A stretch of 64,000 nt of DNA, taken from assembly GCF_003852895.1 (NCBI RefSeq), contig NZ_QUSW01000005.1, positions 62,001-126,000 of the forward strand, in the 5' to 3' direction. The first letter of the stretch is position 1. Each line of letters opens with the position of its first letter. The notes under the pieces were generated by a model that was not told the DNA's origin, did no database searches, and was given only the letters and a program-made list of their open reading frames with translations. The DNA comes from Rhizobacter terrae. Its GTDB lineage: Bacteria > Pseudomonadota > Gammaproteobacteria > Burkholderiales > Burkholderiaceae_C. A program made the translations under genes and the position numbers. Shown piece by piece: positions 18,195 to 28,611 of the stretch.

Positions 18195-19436
18195 TCAGGG
18201 CTTGGCGGCCAGCCGGGTGGCGTCCGCCGTCGCGGCCTGCATCGCGTCCTCCACGCTTCGCTTGCCCAGCAGCGCTTCGTGCAGGTGCTTCTGCAGCGAG
18301 TTGGACAGCTCGGTGTAGTTCGCGGCCGCGGGTCGTCCGGCCATGGCCGGGAGGGACTTCTTCGCCGCGGCGATGAGTTCCTCCTGGCCCTTGGCGACGC
18401 CGGCATCGTCATAGGACGCCTTCCAGATCGGCAGGCTGAGGCGGGCGTACTTCTCCTGCACCGGACGCGAAGTCATGTGCACGATGTAGTGCCAGGCGAG
18501 GTCTGGCTGTTTGCTGGCGCTGGTGATGCCCAGTCCCATGGACCCGTTCACCGCCGACACGCTGCTCAGCCCGGCGACGCCCGGTGCCGGCGCGATGCCC
18601 ACCTTGCCGGCCACCTTGCTTTCCTTCGGGTCGTTGGCCTGGGCGTACATGTAGGTCCAGTTCAGCGCGAACGCGGCCTCGCCGTTGGAGAAGACCTTGC
18701 GCACGTCTTCCTCGACGTATTCACGCGAGTTCGGATTGGTCAGGCCCTGCGCGAGCGACTCCTGCATGTACTTCGCGGCCTTCAGTGCGCCGCCTTGCGC
18801 GTAGCCGGGCTTGCCGCCGTCCAGCAGCTTGCCCTGGTGGGCGAGCGCGAGCGTGGTGTAGTCGCACACCATGGCTTCGGCCTGCGACCAGCTCCACACC
18901 ATGGGGTACTTCACCAGGCCCTTGTCCTTGATGAGCTTTGCCTGCCGCGAGAGTTCGTCCCAGGTCGCAGGCGGTGCGGTGATGCCGGCCTTGGCGAGGA
19001 TGTCGCGGTTGTAGAAGAGGTACTTGGTGTCCAGGATCCACGGCATGCCGTAGCGGTGGCCGTCATGGCTCACGGTGGACCAGGCGCCCGACACCACGCG
19101 CTCGACCTCGGCCGGTGCGATGCGGTCGGTCACGTCGCGCAGGATCTTGTGGCGGCTGAATTCGGCCGGCCACACCACGTCGAAGAGCACGACGTCGTAG
19201 CCGCTGCTGGTGCCGCTGGCCGCGATGATCTTGTCGTGCAGTGCTTCGTAGGGCACGAACTCCAGGTTCACCTTGACCTGCGGGTTGTTCTTCGTGAACT
19301 CCGCCGTCATGGCCTTGACGTCGTCCTCGCTGTAGGCCGCCTGCGTCATGAACAGGGCGTTGAGCGTGGTGTCGGCCACGGCTGCGGCGCTGGCGAATGC
19401 CGTGCACAGGACGGCGGATTTCAGGATCCATTTCAT
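18195..19436 (-). CDS. Sugar ABC transporter substrate-binding protein
   Basis: A 413-residue periplasmic binding protein of the CUT1/MalE-like group. Signal peptide KWILKSAVLCTAFASAAAVA precedes TTLNALFMTQAAYSEDDVKA, and MTAEFTKNNPQVKVNLEFV is the typical N-terminal lobe of family-1 solute-binding proteins. GAGGAGA upstream of the ATG at 19436 supports the start. It captures the oligosaccharide in the periplasm and delivers it to the MalF/MalG-like permeases encoded next. The sequence does not show the ligand; the operon context suggests an amino-sugar oligomer (inference). Confidence 0.93.
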   Translation of the reverse strand: MKWILKSAVLCTAFASAAAVADTTLNALFMTQAAYSEDDVKAMTAEFTKNNPQVKVNLEFVPYEALHDKIIAASGTSSGYDVVLFDVVWPAEFSRHKILRDVTDRIAPAEVERVVSGAWSTVSHDGHRYGMPWILDTKYLFYNRDILAKAGITAPPATWDELSRQAKLIKDKGLVKYPMVWSWSQAEAMVCDYTTLALAHQGKLLDGGKPGYAQGGALKAAKYMQESLAQGLTNPNSREYVEEDVRKVFSNGEAAFALNWTYMYAQANDPKESKVAGKVGIAPAPGVAGLSSVSAVNGSMGLGITSASKQPDLAWHYIVHMTSRPVQEKYARLSLPIWKASYDDAGVAKGQEELIAAAKKSLPAMAGRPAAANYTELSNSLQKHLHEALLGKRSVEDAMQAATADATRLAAKP

Positions 19437-19511
19437 CGCGTTGTCTCCTCGGGTCGTGTGGGACGTGGCTGCCTTGCGGCCGCAGGGTGCCGCGGCCGCA
19501 AGGCAGCCGGT

Positions 19512-20639
<1,128 letters not shown>

Positions 20640-20732
20640 CCTTGCGCTCCTGGACGGGCTGCCACCTGTCTAGGAGCGGCTGCGGAATCCGCATGGCGGA
20701 ACACGGCCGTTGTCACTGTTCGAATGTCAGGA

Positions 20733-20761
20733 ATTGAAGCACAGGACTTTTATTAAGTCAA
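20733..20761 (-). promoter_or_regulatory. Candidate sigma-70 promoter of the sugar operon
   Basis: Read on the minus strand, TTGACT (20756-20761) and TTCAAT (20733-20738) are separated by 17 bp, a good match in spacing and a fair match in sequence. They lie in an AT-rich patch (about 20730-20785) between the ROK repressor and the ATPase gene. The patch probably also holds the repressor's operator, but no clear NagC-like palindrome could be settled by eye. Confidence 0.4.
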
Positions 20762-20800
20762 TTTGATTTCAAAAATAGAAACCAGCACTGTCCACCCCTG

Positions 20801-21997
20801 ATGAAGCCCTCCCCTGCCCGCGAGAACGCCGCGCCGTCCGGTACCAACCTGGAACACGCCAAGTTCCACAACCGCCGCGTCGTCATCGAGGCCGTGCGCC
20901 TGCATGGCGTCCTGACCCGGGCCGAGATCGCCCGGCTGACGGCGCTCACGCCGCAGACCGTCTCCAACATCACGGCCGAGCTGCAGGAAAGCGGCATGTT
21001 CACGGCCCACAGTCCGCGCAAGGCCGGGCGCGGCCAGCCGGCCATACCGCTGTCGATCAACCCGGCGGGCGCTTATTCGCTGGGCGTCCAGGTGGACCAC
21101 CAGTCGCTGATTGCCCTGGTGGTTGACCTCAGCGGCAAGGCCTGCGGCCGGGTGGAGACGGCCTTGCGCCGTCCATCGCCAGACGTGGTGCTGCCTCTGC
21201 TGGCGGACGTCATCCACAGCCTGCGCCGGCAGGTCGACATCGACTGGGACCGGATGCTCGGCGCCGGGCTGGTGATGCCCGGGCCGTTCGGGGTGGAGGG
21301 CATTTCGTCGAAGGGGCCGACCACGCTGCACGGCTGGGAAGACATCGACGTGGCCGCCGACCTCTCCGAGCGCATCGGGCTGCCCGTGCTCATCGAGAAC
21401 GATGCCAACGCAGCAGCCATTGGCGAGCGGTTGTACGGCGTGGCCAAGACGCTGCGCAACTACGCCTATCTGTTCGTGGGCACGGGCCTGGGGGCGGGGC
21501 TGTTCCTCGATGGCCAGCTGTACAAGGGCCAGGCGCGCAATGCGGGCGAAGTGGGCCACATGATCGTCGAGCGCGACGGACGGCCCTGCTACTGCGGCAA
21601 CCGCGGCTGCCTGGAACGGTACGTGTCCCTGCTGGCGGCCTACGAAACGCTGGGTGTGCCCGAGGACGAAAGGCGCTCGCCCAACGTGTTGCTGCGGCCC
21701 GGCGTGGACCTGGACCGATGGTTCGAGTCGGCCGTCCCCGCCCTCCGGCAGGCGATCAACATCGTGGAGTCCATGCTGGATGTCGCTTCGGTCGTCATCG
21801 GCGGGCCCCTGCCGGCCCCGGTGCTCGAACGGCTGGTGGCGGCCCTGGAGCCGCTGCCGGTTTCCACGCGCTCACGCCGCCACTCGTCGCCGCGCGTGAT
21901 GATCGGAAGCGCGGGTGCGGACACTGCCGTCCTCGGTGCGGCTGCGCTGCCGGTGTTCGACGAATTCAATCCGCAGTACGACGGCCTGATGAAGTAG
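20801..21997 (+). CDS. ROK-family transcriptional repressor (NagC/Mlc-like)
   Basis: A 398-residue regulator: an N-terminal winged HTH (LTRAEIARLTALTPQTVSNI, about residues 38-60) followed by a ROK domain. The zinc motif CYCGNRGCLE is complete, unlike in the operon's ROK kinase. Sugar-binding residues ENDANAAAIGE and GTGLGAGLFLDG are present. Such proteins repress sugar genes until a sugar or sugar phosphate binds. It is divergent from the operon it presumably controls, with the promoter region between. Its 3' end overlaps the convergent MBL gene by 32 bp (21966-21997). The effector is unknown; an amino sugar is likely. Confidence 0.92.
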   Translation: MKPSPARENAAPSGTNLEHAKFHNRRVVIEAVRLHGVLTRAEIARLTALTPQTVSNITAELQESGMFTAHSPRKAGRGQPAIPLSINPAGAYSLGVQVDHQSLIALVVDLSGKACGRVETALRRPSPDVVLPLLADVIHSLRRQVDIDWDRMLGAGLVMPGPFGVEGISSKGPTTLHGWEDIDVAADLSERIGLPVLIENDANAAAIGERLYGVAKTLRNYAYLFVGTGLGAGLFLDGQLYKGQARNAGEVGHMIVERDGRPCYCGNRGCLERYVSLLAAYETLGVPEDERRSPNVLLRPGVDLDRWFESAVPALRQAINIVESMLDVASVVIGGPLPAPVLERLVAALEPLPVSTRSRRHSSPRVMIGSAGADTAVLGAAALPVFDEFNPQYDGLMK

Positions 21998-23057
21998 CCG
22001 AGAAGCGCATCACGCCGTCGTCGCCGACGGCTCGGCTCAGCTTCCCCGCATGCCACAGCGCATTCATGTGGGCGATGGACTCGCCCATGGCGAAGGTGGT
22101 CTGGTGCAGGTCCAGCTCGCGCTTGAACAGCACCTTCAGCGCGTCGGCGGAACTCAGCGCCCGTTCTGCGCAGGCCTGCATCAGCTCGGCGAAACGCTCG
22201 TCGTGGTGCGCCTTCAACTGGTCGATGCGGGTGTGCAGGCCGCGGAAGGGCTTGCCGTGGGACGGCAGCACCAGCGTGTCGGCCGGCAGCGCGCGCATGC
22301 GCTCGATGGAGCCGAGGTACAGCGGCAGCGGGTTGCCCTCGGGTTCCAGGTCGATCACGCTGACGTTGGTGGAGATGCGCGGCAGCACCATGTCGCCGGA
22401 GATCAGCAGGCCCAGGCCGGCGCTGTGCAGCGACATGTGCTCGGGTGCATGGCCGTAGCCCACGTGGCACGTCCAGTCGTGCTTGGCGCCCGCGGGGCCG
22501 ATGGGAATGACGTCGCCGTCGAGGATGCGCCGGAACGACTCCGGCACCTTGGGCACCATGCTTGCGTAGTAGTTGCTGCGTGCGCGGATCTTGTCCAGCG
22601 AGGACGGGTCCGTCAGCCCGTGGCTTTGCATGAAGCGCGCCGCGCTGTCGCCGCCAAAGCCGGTGGTCGATGAGCTTGCGAGCCGCGCCGCGTTGAAGTC
22701 GGTCGCGCTGATCCAGAGCCGGCAGTTCCAGCGCTCGGTGAGCCAGTGGCCCAGCCCGATGTGGTCCGGGTGCATGTGCGTCACGATCACCCGCAGCACC
22801 GGCAGCCCGCCCAGCTCGCTGTCGAAGATGCGCTCCCAGGCGGCGCGGGTCTCGTCGCTGGTGATGCCGCAGTCGACGATGGTCCAGCCCTCGCGCCCGT
22901 CCAGCTCATCGCGCAGCAGCCACAGGTTGATGTGGTCCAGCGCGAACGGCAGCTTCATGCGCACCCAGCGCACGCCCGGGGCGATCTCCAGCGTCGTGCC
23001 GGTCTCGGGCATCGTGTCGCCCAGGGGGTAGCTCAGCTGGTGTTCAAGTGCGTTCAT
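21966..23057 (-). CDS. MBL-fold metallo-hydrolase
   Basis: A 363-residue metallo-beta-lactamase-fold hydrolase. The zinc motif is THMHPDHIG (HXHXDH), with further ligands expected in GYGHAPEHMSL, LLISGDMVL and LPSHGKPF. The C-terminal about 70 residues (KAHHDERFAELMQACAER and after) form the winged-helix-like tail of the LACTB2/BLCAP group. Substrate unknown: thioester or lactone hydrolysis are possible for this group. It is divergent from the LiuR-like MerR gene, and a LiuR-type site (23065-23086) lies just upstream of its start. It may therefore belong to the branched-chain acyl-CoA regulon (inference). Confidence 0.87.
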   Translation of the reverse strand: MNALEHQLSYPLGDTMPETGTTLEIAPGVRWVRMKLPFALDHINLWLLRDELDGREGWTIVDCGITSDETRAAWERIFDSELGGLPVLRVIVTHMHPDHIGLGHWLTERWNCRLWISATDFNAARLASSSTTGFGGDSAARFMQSHGLTDPSSLDKIRARSNYYASMVPKVPESFRRILDGDVIPIGPAGAKHDWTCHVGYGHAPEHMSLHSAGLGLLISGDMVLPRISTNVSVIDLEPEGNPLPLYLGSIERMRALPADTLVLPSHGKPFRGLHTRIDQLKAHHDERFAELMQACAERALSSADALKVLFKRELDLHQTTFAMGESIAHMNALWHAGKLSRAVGDDGVMRFSATSSGRRTAD

Positions 23058-23064
23058 GAAGCCG

Positions 23065-23086
23065 ATACACTTTCCGTATACGTCAA
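23065..23086. promoter_or_regulatory. LiuR-type operator (imperfect)
   Basis: Read on the minus strand the site begins TTGACGTATACGGAAA (23071-23086). It matches 14 of the first 16 bases of the perfect palindrome at 30976-30997. It lies between the divergent MBL and merR-type genes, directly beside the MBL start codon, so one bound regulator could control both. TACACT at 23066-23071 could be a -10 element for the rightward gene. Confidence 0.6.
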
Positions 23087-23106
23087 TTGCAACAGTCTAC
23101 GCGCCC

Positions 23107-23532
23107 ATGCCTGCCACTGCTGTCGCTCAGGCGTCGCCGCCCCCGGCGGCGACCTACACGATCAGCGAACTCGCCCGCGAGTTCGACCTGACCACCCGAG
23201 CCATCCGCTTCTACGAGGACTGCGGCCTGCTGTCGCCGCAGCGCAGCGGGCGCAACCGCATCTACAGCCCGCGCGACCGGACCCGGCTCAAGCTCACCCT
23301 GCGCGGCAAGCGCCTGGGCTTGACGCTGGCCGAGGTGAAGGAACTGGTGGACATGTACGAGTCCCCACGCGACACCCAGCCGCAGCTGCGCAAGTTCCTG
23401 GTGGTGCTCGGTGCGCACCGGGCCCAGCTGGAGCAGCAACTGGCCGACCTGCACGCCAACCTCGACGAGGTGCGCGCCCACGAGAAGGAAGCACGCCGCC
23501 TGCTCGCCGAGAGCGCGAAGAAGAAGGCCTGA
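23107..23532 (+). CDS. liuR: MerR-family regulator, LiuR-like
   Basis: A 141-residue MerR protein. The HTH begins TYTISELAREFDLTTRAIRF, followed by YEDCGLLSPQRSGRNRIYS and the RDRTRLKLTLRGKRLGLTLA wing, then a long C-terminal coiled coil (AQLEQQLADLHANLDEVRAH). There is no cysteine cluster for metals. This N-terminus is the one typical of LiuR, which in proteobacteria controls leucine/isovalerate breakdown genes. The name rests on this, on the upstream site matching the palindrome before the isovaleryl-CoA dehydrogenase operon 7.9 kb away, and on the adjoining MBL gene. ATG 23107 is preferred to a longer in-frame start at 23056 that would put the operator inside the gene. Confidence 0.78.
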   Translation: MPATAVAQASPPPAATYTISELAREFDLTTRAIRFYEDCGLLSPQRSGRNRIYSPRDRTRLKLTLRGKRLGLTLAEVKELVDMYESPRDTQPQLRKFLVVLGAHRAQLEQQLADLHANLDEVRAHEKEARRLLAESAKKKA

Positions 23533-24174
23533 CTACTTCGCCCGCGACGAGCCCGACAAGGCGGTGAACAGGCCCAGGCCGATGAAGGCCGAGGCCGTCA
23601 CGTAGCGGCCCGCGGCGCCCGCACGCTTGTTGCCGCGAAGGCGCGGCGCGATGGTGCCGGCGGCCGTTGCGTAGATCGTGTCGGTCAGCGCGGCGATGGC
23701 CACGAAGGTCGCGCCCAGCAGCAGGCTCTGGCCCACCACCGAGCCGTGCGCGCTCATGAACTGCGGCAGGAAGGCGGCGAAGAAGATGGCCGTCTTCGGA
23801 TTCAGCAGCGCCACCAGGAAGCCGTCGCGGAAGATGCGGCGGGTGTCGGCCGTGCCCAGCGCGGCGTCGCGCACTTCGGCTGGCCGGCGCAATGCCTTGA
23901 TCCCCAGGTAGATCAGGTAGGCGGCGCCCGCGTACTTCACGACCGTGAAGGCGATCGACGAGATGGCGAACAAGGCGGCCAGCCCCAGCGCCGCTCCCAG
24001 GGCGTTCCCCAGGTTCCCGAGCGCCACCCCGGCCACCGAGGCCAGCCCCGCGCGGCGGCCCTGCGCCAGGCTGCGGGTGATGATGTAGAAGACGGCGGGC
24101 CCCGGCGTGACGGCCAGCAGCACACTGGCGCCGCAGAAGGCGATCAAGAGGGGCAGGGGAGGCAGGAAGTCCAT
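23533..24174 (-). CDS. LysE/RhtB-family exporter
   Basis: A 213-residue inner-membrane protein with about six hydrophobic segments. The LysE/RhtB signature is at the N-terminus: LLAVTPGPAVFYIITRSLAQ and GRRAGLASVAGVALGN, with the later LNPKTAIFFAAFLPQF. Family members export amino acids (lysine, homoserine, threonine, leucine and others); the substrate cannot be read from the sequence. ATG 24174 gives the standard family N-terminus, and the open frame upstream of it has no similarity. It abuts the stop of the MerR gene in convergent orientation. Confidence 0.9.
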   Translation of the reverse strand: MDFLPPLPLLIAFCGASVLLAVTPGPAVFYIITRSLAQGRRAGLASVAGVALGNLGNALGAALGLAALFAISSIAFTVVKYAGAAYLIYLGIKALRRPAEVRDAALGTADTRRIFRDGFLVALLNPKTAIFFAAFLPQFMSAHGSVVGQSLLLGATFVAIAALTDTIYATAAGTIAPRLRGNKRAGAAGRYVTASAFIGLGLFTALSGSSRAK

Positions 24175-24256
24175 GGGTGGGTCCTTTCGGGGCAACAGCC
24201 CCAGAGCGCGAAAGTCATGATGCCTCAAGAGCGCACCCTCAGGCATCATCCCGCGC

Positions 24257-27200
24257 ATGACCCTTCGCGGCCGCCTCCTGTGGATGGTGCTCGCGGTGCT
24301 CCTGCCGACCGCGGGCCTCTTTGTCTGGATCGTCGTCTCCACGTACCTGCGTGAAGTCGAATCCGGCCATGAGCGCCTGCGCGAAACCACCCGGGCCCTG
24401 TCGCTGGTGGTCGACCGCGAGCTGGACAAGCGCGCCGCCATCGGCCGCACGCTGGCTGCGTCGCCCGCCATCGTCCGCGGTGACCTGCGGGCCTTCTACG
24501 AGGAGGCCAAGGGCGCGGTGGAAGGCACGGGCAACTGGATCGTGCTGGTGGACCACGATGACCAGCTGCTCAACACCTCGGTGCCCTTCGAGACGCCCCT
24601 GCCCAGGCGCACCTGGACACCCGACCGGCAGATCGCCCGTGGCGACAAGGTCGAGGTGAGCAACCTGCGCATCGGCCCGGTGTCGAAGCAGCCGGTGCTG
24701 GCGGTGTTCGTGGCCGAGCACGCCCAGGACCCGCCGCGCTACAACGTGGGCGTGGCCTTCACGCCGGCCGCCCTGCAGGCCATCCTCAGCGACCAGCGCA
24801 TGCCGCGGGGCTGGATCTCCGCCGTGCTGGACCGCGAGCACGCAGTGGTGGCGCGCACGCCTGATCCGCAGCACTGGATCGGCCGCCATGCCGAGCCCGA
24901 CCTCGTGCGCGCCATCGAGGCCGCGGGCGAGGGCTTCGTCGAGTCCACCTCGCTGGACGGCGTGCCGGTGCTGGCCTTCTACGGCCGCTCTCCCGGCCAC
25001 GGCTGGACCTTCGTGATCGCCGTGCCCAAGGACATCATCGTCGGTGGTGCGCGCCGCGCCGCCTGGCAGGCCGGTTCGGCCGCCGCCGTGCTGGCGGTGT
25101 TCGCGCTGGGCCTGGCGGTGTGGGCAGCCCGTGGCATCCGCCGGCCCATTGCGGCGCTGGAGCGCGCCGCCCGCCAGCTCGAACGCGACGAGGTGCCCGA
25201 CATCGAGCCCACCGGCCTGGCCGAGGCCGACGCGGTGGGCAGTGCCTTGCGCCGGGCCGGGATGCAGGCTGCGCTGGACCTCACCGAGCGCCAGCAGGCG
25301 CTGGACGAGCTGCGCCGCGCCGAGGAATCGCAGCGCCTGCTGGTGCGCCTGAACGACGCCACGCGCGGCCTGCGTGATCCGGCGCAGGTGCAATGGGAGG
25401 TGGTCTGCCGCGTGGGGCGCTACTTCGGCGTGAGCCGCTGCATGTATGCCGAGGTCGACCCCGCCAGTGAAACGCTGGTGGTGACGCGCGACTACGTGGA
25501 CGGCGTGGACAGCGTCGCCGGACTGCATCGCCTGAAGGACTTCAGCCCCGACATCGTTGCTGCCCTGCAGCGCGGCGAGACGGTGGTCATGGTCGATTCG
25601 CACCATGACCCGCGCGTGGACACGCCGCAGGCCATGGCCGCCTGGGACCGCTTCGAGACGCGCGCCCTGCTGTGCGTGCCGCTGGTGCGCGACGGCCGGC
25701 TCATCGCCATGGTGGCGCTGAACCACCGCGCGCCTCGGTCCTTCTCCGCCGAGGAGGTCACGCTGCTGGAACAGGTGGCCGAACGCACCTGGTTCGCGGT
25801 CGACGCGGTGGCTGCCGAAGCAGCCCTGCGAGAAAGCCGCGACGTGCTCTCGCTGGCGATGCGCAGCGGCAAGATGGGCGCCTGGTCGCGCGACATCGCC
25901 ACCGACCATGTGTGGTGGAGCCGCGAGCTGGAGGAGATCTTCGGGCTGGAGCCCGGCAGCTTCTCGGGCGAGACCAACACCTTCCGCCACCTGGTGCATC
26001 CGCGCGACGAGCCGCTGCTCTCGGCGGCGGTGACGCGCGCCATCCTCAAGCACGAGGACTACTCGGTCGAGTTCCGCTTCCGCCATGCCAGTGGCGAATG
26101 GCGCTGGATGGAGGGGCGCGGCCGTGCCATGTACGACGAGGATGGCCGGGCCACCATGCTCTACGGCCTGGGCATCGACATCAGCGCGCGCAAGGAGATC
26201 GAGGACGAACTGCGCCGGCTGAACGAGGAACTCTCGCTCGCCCACCGCCGCAAAGACGAGTTCCTCGCCACCCTGGCGCACGAACTGCGCAACCCGCTCG
26301 CGCCCATCACCAACGCCATCGAGATCATGCGGCTGCGCGATCCGGTGGACAGCGACGCGCGCTGGGCCCGCGACATCGTCGACCGTCAGGTGCGCCAGAT
26401 GACGCGGCTGGTCGACGACCTGCTGGACGTGGCGCGCATCACCCGCGGCAAGATCAACCTGCGCATGGAACGCATCGCGCTGGCCGCGGTGGTGCAAGGC
26501 GCGATCGAGGCGGCGCGGCCGCTCATCGAACAGTTCGGGCACCAGCTCGATGTGCAGCTGCCCGCACAGCCGGTCTGGCTCGATGCCGACCCGACGCGCC
26601 TCACGCAGGTGCTGCTGAACCTCTTGAACAACGCCGCCAAGTACACGCCGCGAGGCGGGCGCATCGCCATCGAGGCGCGGCTGGAGGGCAGCGATGCCGT
26701 CGTGGAGGTGCGCGACAACGGCATCGGCATTCCGGCCGATCACCTGCCGACGGTGTTCGAGATGTTCTCGCAGGTGGCGCCGGCGCTGGAGCGTTCGCAA
26801 GGTGGCCTGGGCATCGGCCTTGCGCTGGCGCGCGGGCTGGTCGAGCTGCACGGCGGGCGCATCGAGGCGCGCAGCGCCGGGGCCGGCCGCGGCAGCGTGT
26901 TCACCGTGCGCCTGCCGACGGCGGTGTTCGTGCACCCGCCGGCAAGCGACGGCGGGGCCGCCCCGTCCGAGGTGCTTCCGATGCGGGTGCTGGTGGTCGA
27001 TGACAACCGCGATGCGGCCGACAGCCTGGCGATGATGCTGGAGCTCACCGGCCACGAGGTGGCCACGGCCAACGATGGTCCCTCCGCGCTGGCCGTGGCC
27101 GAGCGCTTCCTGCCCGACGTGGTGCTGCTGGACATCGGCATGCCCGGCATGAACGGCTACGAGGTCGCGCAGCGGCTGCGCCAGACCGAGCATGGGCGAC

Positions 27201-27346
27201 GCGCTTTCATCGTGGCGCTGACAGGCTGGGGCCAGGAAGACGACAAGCGCCGCGCGGTGGAGGCGGGCTTCGACCACCATCTCACCAAGCCGGTGGATCC
27301 GGCCAGCCTGCACGCGGTGCTGGACGGGCGCCGGGAACTGGCCTAG
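24257..27346 (+). CDS. Hybrid sensor histidine kinase with GAF, PAS and receiver domains
   Basis: A 1029-residue membrane kinase. Order: N-terminal membrane helix (residues about 5-27), extracytoplasmic Cache-like sensor (about 28-265), second helix (AAAVLAVFALGLAVWAARGI), HAMP, GAF (about 355-520), PAS/PAC (about 530-650), HisKA with FLATLAHELRNPLAPITNAI (phosphorylated His about 675), HATPase with N box and GGLGIGLALARGLVELHGG, and a C-terminal receiver with DVVLLDIGMPGMNG (phospho-Asp about 959). It probably autophosphorylates in response to an external signal and passes phosphate internally to the receiver. No output response regulator is adjacent, so the partner is unknown. It is divergent from the LysE gene. 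Confidence 0.93.
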   Translation: MTLRGRLLWMVLAVLLPTAGLFVWIVVSTYLREVESGHERLRETTRALSLVVDRELDKRAAIGRTLAASPAIVRGDLRAFYEEAKGAVEGTGNWIVLVDHDDQLLNTSVPFETPLPRRTWTPDRQIARGDKVEVSNLRIGPVSKQPVLAVFVAEHAQDPPRYNVGVAFTPAALQAILSDQRMPRGWISAVLDREHAVVARTPDPQHWIGRHAEPDLVRAIEAAGEGFVESTSLDGVPVLAFYGRSPGHGWTFVIAVPKDIIVGGARRAAWQAGSAAAVLAVFALGLAVWAARGIRRPIAALERAARQLERDEVPDIEPTGLAEADAVGSALRRAGMQAALDLTERQQALDELRRAEESQRLLVRLNDATRGLRDPAQVQWEVVCRVGRYFGVSRCMYAEVDPASETLVVTRDYVDGVDSVAGLHRLKDFSPDIVAALQRGETVVMVDSHHDPRVDTPQAMAAWDRFETRALLCVPLVRDGRLIAMVALNHRAPRSFSAEEVTLLEQVAERTWFAVDAVAAEAALRESRDVLSLAMRSGKMGAWSRDIATDHVWWSRELEEIFGLEPGSFSGETNTFRHLVHPRDEPLLSAAVTRAILKHEDYSVEFRFRHASGEWRWMEGRGRAMYDEDGRATMLYGLGIDISARKEIEDELRRLNEELSLAHRRKDEFLATLAHELRNPLAPITNAIEIMRLRDPVDSDARWARDIVDRQVRQMTRLVDDLLDVARITRGKINLRMERIALAAVVQGAIEAARPLIEQFGHQLDVQLPAQPVWLDADPTRLTQVLLNLLNNAAKYTPRGGRIAIEARLEGSDAVVEVRDNGIGIPADHLPTVFEMFSQVAPALERSQGGLGIGLALARGLVELHGGRIEARSAGAGRGSVFTVRLPTAVFVHPPASDGGAAPSEVLPMRVLVVDDNRDAADSLAMMLELTGHEVATANDGPSALAVAERFLPDVVLLDIGMPGMNGYEVAQRLRQTEHGRRAFIVALTGWGQEDDKRRAVEAGFDHHLTKPVDPASLHAVLDGRRELA

Positions 27347-27353
27347 GCCAGTT
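27336..27353. repeat. Perfect 18-bp palindrome between convergent genes
   Basis: AACTGGCCT followed directly by its complement AGGCCAGTT. It contains the stop codon of the hybrid kinase and ends three bases before the convergent LanC-like gene's stop. It is a possible bidirectional terminator or RNA stem, without a T-tract. Confidence 0.4.
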
Positions 27354-27356
27354 GGC

Positions 27357-28571
27357 TCATCGCAGGACGTCCAGCGCCGGCAGCTCTGCAGCCTCCTGCA
27401 GGCAGTGCCACAGGTAGACCGCGAGGCCGGGGTCGCCGGTCCACAGCGAGTAACGACCCTGGCCATGCTGCTGCCGCATGCGTTCACACTGGCCGATCGC
27501 ATGGACGGCGAAGGCGCGTGCACGTTCGAGCCACAGGGGATCGCCGGTCCGGCGGTGGAGCTTGAGGAAGGCGTAGCCGTTGCCCGCGGTGCCGTGGCAC
27601 AGGCCTGGGCCTTTCGTCAGCGGGCCGGCCTGCCAGATGGCATGGCCCGCGGCGGTCAGCATGGCGTCCATCTCGCTGGAACGATGCACCGGGAAGTCGG
27701 CCAGTGCGGTCACGATGCCCGGCGCGCCATGGCACCACTGCATCAGCATGCTGGGGCTGCCCGGGCGCGGCGTGTAGGTGCCGGGTGGCCAGTTGACGGC
27801 GTCGTCTTCCCGCCTGGCCATCGCGCGCAGGGTGGTCACGCAACGGTCGTAGAGCGCCTCGCGCTGGCTTTCATCCAGCAGCGATGCCCCCTTGAGCAAC
27901 GGGTAGACGTTGCCTGCGAAGCCATGCCCCGCCCCGAGGTACTGCACCGTCTTGCCGTACAGGTCCTGCGTCCACAGATGGCATTGCGCCTGTTCGTCGA
28001 AGTGCCAGGTCTCCCACAGGTAGTCGACGTTGCGCAGGAAGAGGTTGCGCCACCGTTCTTCCTGAGTCATCTGCCACAGGTGCCAGGCGGCGCCCATGGT
28101 GCCGGGTGCGGCCCAGAGCGCTTCGTTCGTGGGGTTGCGGATGTTCGAGGCGACCGATGCGTGGATCAGGTCCGCGACCTCGCGTGACTCGTGCATGCAC
28201 CACAGCACAAGCAGGATGCCCACTTCGCCGAGATAGTAGGACGGCACGGCTGTCCCGCCGTCGGGGTCCGCCTGGTAGTCGGCCCAGGCCTGCTGCATCG
28301 CATCGGCCGGATCGCTGAGCAGGTCCGCCGCGCCTTCGCGCTGCAGGTACCACAAGGCCCACAGCACGCCGGCACTGCCGAGGTACATGCCTTTGAAGCC
28401 GGTTGCGGGAGTGTCGCCTTCGTCATCGAGCGGATGCACCGGCCAGCGTCCCTGGCTGATGCGGTGCTGCTCGGTATCGCGCACGATGGCCTGGATCGCC
28501 TCGGCGGCCCGGCCGGCATCCCAGGCGTGGTGCGTGAGTGCTTCGTGGCGGGCGGGATCGAACAGCATCAT
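27357..28571 (-). CDS. LanC-like (LanCL) zinc protein
   Basis: A 404-residue lanthionine-synthetase-C-like protein. The zinc ligands of the family are visible: Cys in MLMQWCHGAPG and Cys-His in GLCHGTAGNGYAFLKLHRR, together with repeated G-X-X-G toroid motifs (GSAGVLWALW, GAGHGFAGNVYP). LanC enzymes cyclise dehydroamino acids with cysteine; stand-alone bacterial LanC-like proteins outside lanthipeptide clusters have less clear roles, possibly in adding glutathione to dehydroamino acids as for eukaryotic LanCL. No LanB or LanM dehydratase, and no Cys/Ser/Thr-rich precursor, is in the window. It follows a 92-residue unknown gene by 40 bp on the same strand and is likely co-transcribed with it. 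Confidence 0.82.
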   Translation of the reverse strand: MMLFDPARHEALTHHAWDAGRAAEAIQAIVRDTEQHRISQGRWPVHPLDDEGDTPATGFKGMYLGSAGVLWALWYLQREGAADLLSDPADAMQQAWADYQADPDGGTAVPSYYLGEVGILLVLWCMHESREVADLIHASVASNIRNPTNEALWAAPGTMGAAWHLWQMTQEERWRNLFLRNVDYLWETWHFDEQAQCHLWTQDLYGKTVQYLGAGHGFAGNVYPLLKGASLLDESQREALYDRCVTTLRAMARREDDAVNWPPGTYTPRPGSPSMLMQWCHGAPGIVTALADFPVHRSSEMDAMLTAAGHAIWQAGPLTKGPGLCHGTAGNGYAFLKLHRRTGDPLWLERARAFAVHAIGQCERMRQQHGQGRYSLWTGDPGLAVYLWHCLQEAAELPALDVLR

Positions 28572-28611
28572 GGGGTCTGCTCTGACGAAGGGCAGACCGG
28601 GGGAGGGCGGT

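Noticed and set aside
24239-27523. 1094-codon reverse-strand open frame opposite the hybrid histidine kinase
   Set aside because: The plus strand encodes a complete kinase with all catalytic motifs; the reverse frame is a composition artefact.
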